Of a DNA stretch of 47,685 nucleotides, positions 43,732 to 47,685 are shown one piece after another; the stretch's first letter is position 1; each line of letters begins with the position of its first letter. Position numbers and translations under genes: made by a program. The notes under the pieces are model-generated. The model saw only the letters and a program-made list of their open reading frames with translations. It was not told the DNA's origin and ran no database searches. The DNA is taken from assembly GCA_028704435.1 (NCBI GenBank), contig JAQWFL010000020.1, positions 1 through 47,685 of the forward strand, in the 5' to 3' direction. This stretch comes from Anaerostipes sp. Lineage in GTDB: Bacteria > Bacillota > Clostridia > Lachnospirales > Lachnospiraceae.

Positions 43732-44499
43732 ATGATTGCAAGTGAACGTTATGAGATGATACTTAATTTAATTAAAGAACAGGGAATTGTCAAAGTAAAG
43801 GATTTGGCAAAACTGATGAACGTTACAGAAACTACAATTCGAAGAGACTGTGAAGAACTAGAACAGCAAGGAAAATTAATTCGGGTCCACGGGGGTGCCA
43901 AAAGCACAAAGGAAAATAAAATCATGTCCAATAAGGATGAAAAGGATGTGAAAGATCGGGCGGAATTTTCTGAAATAAAAGACAGGGTATGCAGAAAGGC
44001 GGCTACTTTTGTGAAAGAGGGAGACTGTATTTTCTTGGATGGGATTACCACTGTTGTACCTATGATTAAGTATTTAAAGGATAAGAACATTAAAATTGTT
44101 ACCAATAATTTTTTGGTTGCAGAAGTTTTTCAAAGACTTAATTGCAAAGGAGAATTATTTTATCTTGGTGGAAAATATATTCCTCAATATAAGATGACTG
44201 CGGGACCTGTTACAATTAGTAATCTTTCAAAGTTTAATTTTGACTACGCATTTCTTGGATGTGCAGGAGTTGATTTGGAACATGGAATGAGTTTTACCAC
44301 AGAAACGGAGACAATGATGGTAAAAGAAAAAGCCATGGAACAGTCAATTAATAAGTTTTTACTGATTGACTCTTCTAAACTTTTAGTAAAAGGATTTTAT
44401 AATTTTTCTCAATTATCAAACTTTGATGTGGTCATATGCAATGCTTATGAAGGGATGGATTTTGAGGAATTGCCAGATAATTTTATGATTGTATCCTAA
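43732..44499 (+). CDS. DeoR-family transcription regulator
   Basis: 255 residues. The N-terminal helix-turn-helix of the DeoR/GlpR type is VKVKDLAKLMNVTETTIRRDCEELEQQGKLIRVHGGA. The C-terminal sugar-phosphate sensing domain (about 75-250) has DCIFLDGITTVVPMIKYL, VTNNFLVAEVF and FLGCAGVD, as in sugar-phosphate-responsive regulators. AGGAG precedes the ATG, 25 nt after deoC. It probably binds the 10-nt repeats around the deoC promoter and so controls its own operon, with deoxyribose-5-phosphate or another sugar phosphate as inducer. That link is inferred. Confidence 0.92.
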   Translation: MIASERYEMILNLIKEQGIVKVKDLAKLMNVTETTIRRDCEELEQQGKLIRVHGGAKSTKENKIMSNKDEKDVKDRAEFSEIKDRVCRKAATFVKEGDCIFLDGITTVVPMIKYLKDKNIKIVTNNFLVAEVFQRLNCKGELFYLGGKYIPQYKMTAGPVTISNLSKFNFDYAFLGCAGVDLEHGMSFTTETETMMVKEKAMEQSINKFLLIDSSKLLVKGFYNFSQLSNFDVVICNAYEGMDFEELPDNFMIVS

Positions 44500-44537
44500 T
44501 GACAACTGATTCTTTTTCTCAGTAGTTTAAATTACGA

Positions 44538-44565
44538 TTGTCTTCTTCCGTAAATATGATATATT
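44538..44565 (+). promoter_or_regulatory. Promoter of the Tp47-like gene
   Basis: TTGTCT (44538-44543), a 16-bp spacer and TATATT (44560-44565) with TGa before it. The -10 overlaps the left edge of the palindrome at 44563. Confidence 0.5.
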
Positions 44566-44602
44566 ATTACCAGTTAGTTAGAAAAAACTAACTGGTAATA
44601 AT
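44563..44602. promoter_or_regulatory. 17-bp palindromic operator
   Basis: ATTATTACCAGTTAGTT (44563-44579) and AACTAACTGGTAATAAT (44586-44602) are perfect inverted repeats with a 6-nt centre. It covers the -10 and start site. The GTTAGT...ACTAAC core resembles DtxR-type or MarR-type sites. It lacks the G/C and T-run of a terminator. Confidence 0.75.
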
Positions 44603-44630
44603 AATTTTAAACAATTTATGGAGGGAATTT

Positions 44631-46562
44631 ATGAGACAAAAGCAATTTAGCCGAATGTTTGCATTTGCATTGAGTGGGACAATGATCTTAACTGCATATC
44701 CAGCAGTTGTAAAGGCCAGTGCACCAACCAATGAAACAACGAAAATTGTAACACAGAAAGAAAATCAAGAAGAGTACACCTACGTATATGCGGGATTAAC
44801 GTGGAATGAATACTGGGCATCAGAGGGGGTTTATGCTGCTGGGAATACAAGCTCATCCAGCGAGTTGGATTCCAAGGGAGAATCCGACAAGGGCGGATAT
44901 GATGTGGTTTCACGAGCCACGACAAACCATGGACTCCATAGAGGAAGCTTCCAGTGTATGGCGAAAATGTATACAGAAGATGGGAATACATATGAGGTAT
45001 CTCATTGGTCTACCGATGGAAAGATTTTGTATTTAACAGATGGAACCCATGTTTCTTATGCCAAGGGAGTAATTACTGGAGAAGATGGAGAGGGACATAT
45101 ATTAAAGGATTATGAGGTCACTGGAATTAAGTATGTTCCTGTGGCTGTAAAAACGGCTGATTTGGATTCATTCAAAGAAAAGTATCAAGTAGTTGAAAAT
45201 GACGGAAATTTGACTGGGGGATATGGAGAGCAACAGTTAGTTGCTTATACTGCCACTGCTAATGTTACACCAGATACCAATGGGTTAAAAACAGTAACCA
45301 AAAATAATGATGGTACTTTTTCATTTTCAAAGAGACAAACAGGAACCGAATCTGGAATCAAAGATTCAATTGAAAAGAAGGCAGAAAACATCACGACAAC
45401 AGTAAAAGATGCATCAGGAAGTTATGGGGAATTCTTACGTGTAGACCTTACTGGTACGGGATACGGAGCTCTTGGATCTAATATGCAAGCTGTAAAATGG
45501 ACTTATTATGGAAATGACAGTACATATTCAAAAGCTTTGGATAGTTACGGAACTAAGTTTGCAGCCGATAACTGGATGCATAAATCAATGGGGATTCAGT
45601 TAGGGTTAACAGACTCTGTTCGTTGCCGTTTACCAGAAGGATATGATGGTCGCGGATACTGGGAATTAACAGTATATGCATTAGGATATGAAGATTATAC
45701 AGTTCAATTTCAGGCAACAGCTGACAATATTGTTTACTCTGCAGATGATGGGCAAAAGGCAGATACAACAAAGTTGACCGAAACTGTAAATAAGGCAAAG
45801 AAATTATCACATGATTCTTATTGTTCTGGGAAACAATGGGATGATATGCTAAGTGAGTTACAAGAAGCAGAAGAAGTACTAGCAGAACCAAGAGCACAGG
45901 CAGTTGTAGATGAAGCAAAAGAATACCTTCAAAGTGCTATGGATGCATTGTTGAAACATGAGATAAAAACAAGTGTAAAGGCTGCAACCTTTTTGGCAGA
46001 CGGAACTATAACAGAGACGTGTTCTGTGTGTGGTCATACAAAGAGTACAGCCATTGCAAAAATTAATTCTGTAAAATTAAACAAGACGGCATTTACTTAC
46101 AATAAAAAAACACAAACACCAACAGTTACAGTAACTGACAAAAAAGGAAAGAACATTGCTTCTAGTAATTACTCTTTAACATTTTCAAAAGCTAGTGTAA
46201 ATCCAGGAGCTTATACATTAACCGTAAACTTTAAAGGAAACTACCGTGGAACAAAGTCTTATACTTATACCATTGTGCCTGCAAAAAATACAGTAAAATT
46301 ATCAAAGGCGAAAAAGACATCTTTGAAGGCGACATGGACAAAAGTGGCAGGAATTACAGGATACCAGATTCAATATGGTACTTCTTCAAAATTCAAAGGA
46401 GCAAAGACAGTCGCTGTAAAATCAACTTCAAAAACAATTTCTAAGTTGAAAAAGAATAAAAAGTATTATGTTAGAGTTCGAAGTTACAAAACCGCAAAAG
46501 TAAATGGGAAGAACACCAACCTTTACTCTGCATGGTCAGCATCTAAAAAACTTAAAATATAG
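44631..46562 (+). CDS. Secreted Tp47-like (PBP-Tp47 domain) surface protein
   Basis: 643 residues. A signal peptide (1-30, cut after VKA) is followed by a domain (about 48-360) clearly like Tp47, the 47-kDa penicillin-binding lipoprotein of Treponema pallidum. It keeps TWNEYWASEG, AAGN, GYDVVSRATTNHG, KYVPVAV, DLTGTGYGALG, WTYYGND, SYGTKFAADNW and GYWELTVYALGYEDY. A FIVAR-like helical segment (about 361-445), a CSVCG stretch near 464, an Ig-like repeat and a C-terminal FN3 domain (about 552-640) follow. It has no lipobox, so it is secreted rather than a lipoprotein. Its function is unknown; Tp47 binds and slowly hydrolyses beta-lactams. GGAGGG precedes the ATG. A strong operator suggests tight control, perhaps by metal or a small ligand. 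Confidence 0.85.
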   Translation: MRQKQFSRMFAFALSGTMILTAYPAVVKASAPTNETTKIVTQKENQEEYTYVYAGLTWNEYWASEGVYAAGNTSSSSELDSKGESDKGGYDVVSRATTNHGLHRGSFQCMAKMYTEDGNTYEVSHWSTDGKILYLTDGTHVSYAKGVITGEDGEGHILKDYEVTGIKYVPVAVKTADLDSFKEKYQVVENDGNLTGGYGEQQLVAYTATANVTPDTNGLKTVTKNNDGTFSFSKRQTGTESGIKDSIEKKAENITTTVKDASGSYGEFLRVDLTGTGYGALGSNMQAVKWTYYGNDSTYSKALDSYGTKFAADNWMHKSMGIQLGLTDSVRCRLPEGYDGRGYWELTVYALGYEDYTVQFQATADNIVYSADDGQKADTTKLTETVNKAKKLSHDSYCSGKQWDDMLSELQEAEEVLAEPRAQAVVDEAKEYLQSAMDALLKHEIKTSVKAATFLADGTITETCSVCGHTKSTAIAKINSVKLNKTAFTYNKKTQTPTVTVTDKKGKNIASSNYSLTFSKASVNPGAYTLTVNFKGNYRGTKSYTYTIVPAKNTVKLSKAKKTSLKATWTKVAGITGYQIQYGTSSKFKGAKTVAVKSTSKTISKLKKNKKYYVRVRSYKTAKVNGKNTNLYSAWSASKKLKI

Positions 46563-46625
46563 AACGAATTACAAACGATACAAAGCTAAGAAACCATATG
46601 TATCGTAAATATAAAATTTAATAAA

Positions 46626-46662
46626 ATAGGTGATTGAGATAAATCAATCGCCTATTTTTTTT
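46626..46662 (+). terminator. Terminator after the Tp47-like gene
   Basis: ATAGGTGATTGA (46626-46637) pairs with TCAATCGCCTAT (46644-46655), one G-U, and a run of eight Ts follows. Confidence 0.93.
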
Positions 46663-46672
46663 GGAATACTGC

Positions 46673-46701
46673 TTGACACATTATACTATGCAATGTATAG
46701 T
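46673..46701 (+). promoter_or_regulatory. Promoter of the PadR operon
   Basis: TTGACA (46673-46678), a 17-bp spacer and TATAGT (46696-46701). A TATAAT at 46701 is too far from the -35 unless a longer spacer is used. Confidence 0.7.
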
Positions 46702-46706
46702 ATAAT
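46680..46706. promoter_or_regulatory. PadR-type palindromic operator
   Basis: ATTATACTAT (46680-46689) and ATAGTATAAT (46697-46706) are perfect inverted repeats with a 7-nt centre, filling the space between -35 and -10. Autorepression by the PadR protein just downstream is inferred. Confidence 0.7.
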
Positions 46707-46723
46707 ACATAAGGAGGGAACCT

Positions 46724-47041
46724 ATGGATATACAATTAAAGAAGGGGCTGTTGGAATTTTGTGTTTTGGCAGCAATTAAAAAGAGAGATTCTTATGGATA
46801 TCAGATTATCAAAGATATCTCGGGATGTATTGATATTTCTGAATCAACGTTGTATCCCATCTTAAAGAGGCTTATGGCGAAGGAGTATGTGGAGACGTAT
46901 TCTGTGGAACATAATAGCCGGCTTAGAAAGTATTATAGAATTACACCAGAAGGTGTGAAACATATTGATGTTTTTTTGGAGGAATGGAGCCAGGTTATGG
47001 CAGTGTATGATTACATCAAAGGAGGGAAGAAAGATGAGTAA
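46724..47041 (+). CDS. PadR-family transcription regulator
   Basis: 105 residues, a short PadR (s1 type) protein: an N-terminal winged helix with KGLLEFCVLAAIKKRDSYGYQIIKDI, then STLYPILKRLMAKEYVETYS, then RKYYRITPEGVKHIDVFLEEW and a short dimerising helix. It lacks the longer C-terminal domain of other PadR proteins. AAGGAGG precedes the ATG. Its end overlaps the next gene by 8 nt. PadR proteins with HAAS/DUF1700 partners usually control envelope-stress or drug-response operons and repress themselves. Confidence 0.92.
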   Translation: MDIQLKKGLLEFCVLAAIKKRDSYGYQIIKDISGCIDISESTLYPILKRLMAKEYVETYSVEHNSRLRKYYRITPEGVKHIDVFLEEWSQVMAVYDYIKGGKKDE

Positions 47042-47624
47042 AGAACAGTTTTTACAAGAGCTCGAGCGTCAGCTTAAAGTTTTAGGAGAGAGTGAGTGTG
47101 AAAGATATCTTGATTATTATGATGAGATGATTGAAGATTATAAGGAAAATGGATTTTTTGAAGAAGAAGCGATTTTAAAAATTGGGACACCAAAAGAAGT
47201 CGTCCAGGTGATATTAGGGGAGCAGGATACAATTGAATTAAAGGTTCGATCTACAGGGAGTAAAGTTATAAATATATTGCTTCTTGTCTTAGGATTCCCA
47301 CTATGGGGTTCATTGTTGCTCGCTTTGATTTGTTGCATTGCCAGTGTATATATTGCAATTATGAGTGTACCATTTACAACAGGAGTTGTGGCAGTTTCTA
47401 GCTTATTGGTATCTGTTGTTGGAATTGTGGGAACCCCATTTGTGATTGCCAATGGATCCTTGGCAATGGGAATTACACAGTTTGGAATCGGAATTTGTTG
47501 TATTGGAATTGCAATTTTATCTGCAATCGCTACATGGATAATACTAAAAGTAGTAGTAAAACTAACGATTCGATTTACAAAGTGGTTAATTAGTCTGTTT
47601 CGCAGAAAGGTTGTGAGGGTATGA
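47034..47624 (+). CDS. HAAS/DUF1700-family membrane protein
   Basis: 196 residues. The N-terminal helical HAAS-type domain is KEQFLQELERQLKVLGESECERYLDYYDEMIEDYKENG followed by GTPKEVVQVILGEQ. Residues about 82-185 hold three or more membrane helices rich in Val and Ile, and a basic tail ends in FRRKVVRV. The family is linked to PadR regulators and has no known enzyme activity. AGGAGGG at 47020-47026 fits ATG 47034, inside the end of padR; a longer in-frame reading from 46965 has no site. Its stop overlaps the next ATG. Confidence 0.88.
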   Translation: MSKEQFLQELERQLKVLGESECERYLDYYDEMIEDYKENGFFEEEAILKIGTPKEVVQVILGEQDTIELKVRSTGSKVINILLLVLGFPLWGSLLLALICCIASVYIAIMSVPFTTGVVAVSSLLVSVVGIVGTPFVIANGSLAMGITQFGIGICCIGIAILSAIATWIILKVVVKLTIRFTKWLISLFRRKVVRV

Positions 47625-47685
47625 GAATAAAGAATGTAACAAAGAAAGCAGTATTGCTTGGAGTAATGCTCACATTGTTAGGTGG
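47621..47685 (+). CDS. Start of third gene in the PadR operon (partial)
   Basis: Only 21 codons are in the window: MRIKNVTKK then AVLLGVMLTLLGG, which looks like the start of a signal peptide or membrane anchor. The ATGA overlap with the previous stop shows operon membership. In PadR-DUF1700 operons the third gene is often a DUF4097 beta-strand repeat protein. That is a guess from position; the sequence here cannot confirm it. Confidence 0.6.
   Translation, partial: MRIKNVTKKAVLLGVMLTLLG

Noticed and set aside
44502..44530. Possible terminator hairpin after the DeoR gene (AACTGA...TCAGT)
   Set aside because: Short, imperfect, long loop and no T-run after the stem.
44563..44602. Palindrome before the Tp47-like gene as a terminator
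   Set aside because: AT-rich stem with no T-run on its 3' side and overlapping a -10; an operator fits better.
1..47685. CRISPR arrays, transposases, phage genes or attachment sites
   Set aside because: Scanned for regularly spaced repeats, transposase motifs, integrases and tRNA-end duplications; none seen. The only periodic repeats are the 10-nt operator units near deoC.

Overview
The window looks like chromosomal DNA of a low-GC, Gram-positive anaerobe of the Clostridia, most likely a Lachnospiraceae-type gut organism. This is inferred from the AT-rich genes, strong AGGAGG-type ribosome binding sites, extended -10 promoters (TGnTATAAT), a WalR-like regulatory motif, poly-glycerophosphate (teichoic-acid-like) genes, and surface proteins with FN3 and Ig-like repeats. 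The species cannot be fixed from the sequence alone.

Layout. (1) Positions 1-1023: the 3' end of a 23S rRNA, then eight tRNA genes (Asn, Glu, Thr, CAU-Met or Ile2, Asp, Val, Leu, Arg) and a terminator. No 5S rRNA follows the 23S. (2) 1093-2729: two near-duplicate secreted SH3-NlpC/P60 wall hydrolases with duplicated promoters and WalR-like boxes. (3) 2743-2936: a promoter followed by an unannotated structured RNA with paired ends, 6S-like in shape. (4) 3099-4703: pyrG, CTP synthase. (5) 4865-10895: a membrane glycosylation block (DUF6020 protein, GtrB/CsbB-like glycosyltransferase, GtrA, YfhO). (6) 11066-11476: a 3D-domain wall protein with an excellent WalR-type box. (7) 11601-21189: galE, glf, a frameshifted Wzy-like polymerase, a frameshifted DUF6020 paralogue, a glycosyltransferase-glycerophosphotransferase fusion and an acyltransferase. 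(8) 21289-22626: a secreted polysaccharide deacetylase. (9) 22743-36601: one long apparent operon with an ABC exporter pair, tagD, galU and an array of TagB/TagF-type glycerophosphotransferases, several fused to GT2 domains. (10) 36605-39846: a MATE transporter with a divergent MerR regulator and an AraC regulator. (11) 40002-42861: a condensation-domain protein, a DUF6320-like protein and an alpha/beta hydrolase. (12) 42970-44499: deoC and a DeoR-type regulator. (13) 44631-46562: a Tp47-like surface protein under a 17-bp palindromic operator. (14) 46724-end: PadR, a HAAS/DUF1700 protein and the start of a third gene.

How the genes work together. Regions 5-9 read as a surface glycopolymer locus. 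PyrG supplies CTP and TagD makes CDP-glycerol. GalU and GalE supply UDP-glucose and UDP-galactose, and Glf makes UDP-galactofuranose. GT2 and TagF-type domains would then build a polymer of sugars and glycerol phosphate, exported by the ABC pair and modified by the acyltransferase and by the GtrB/GtrA/YfhO system. The wall hydrolases and 3D protein would remodel the same envelope, possibly under WalRK-type control. Seven TagB/TagF-type domains in six proteins is the most striking coding feature. The structured RNA, the clustered frameshifts, the displaced deoC ribosome binding site and the Tp47 operator are the best leads for something new.
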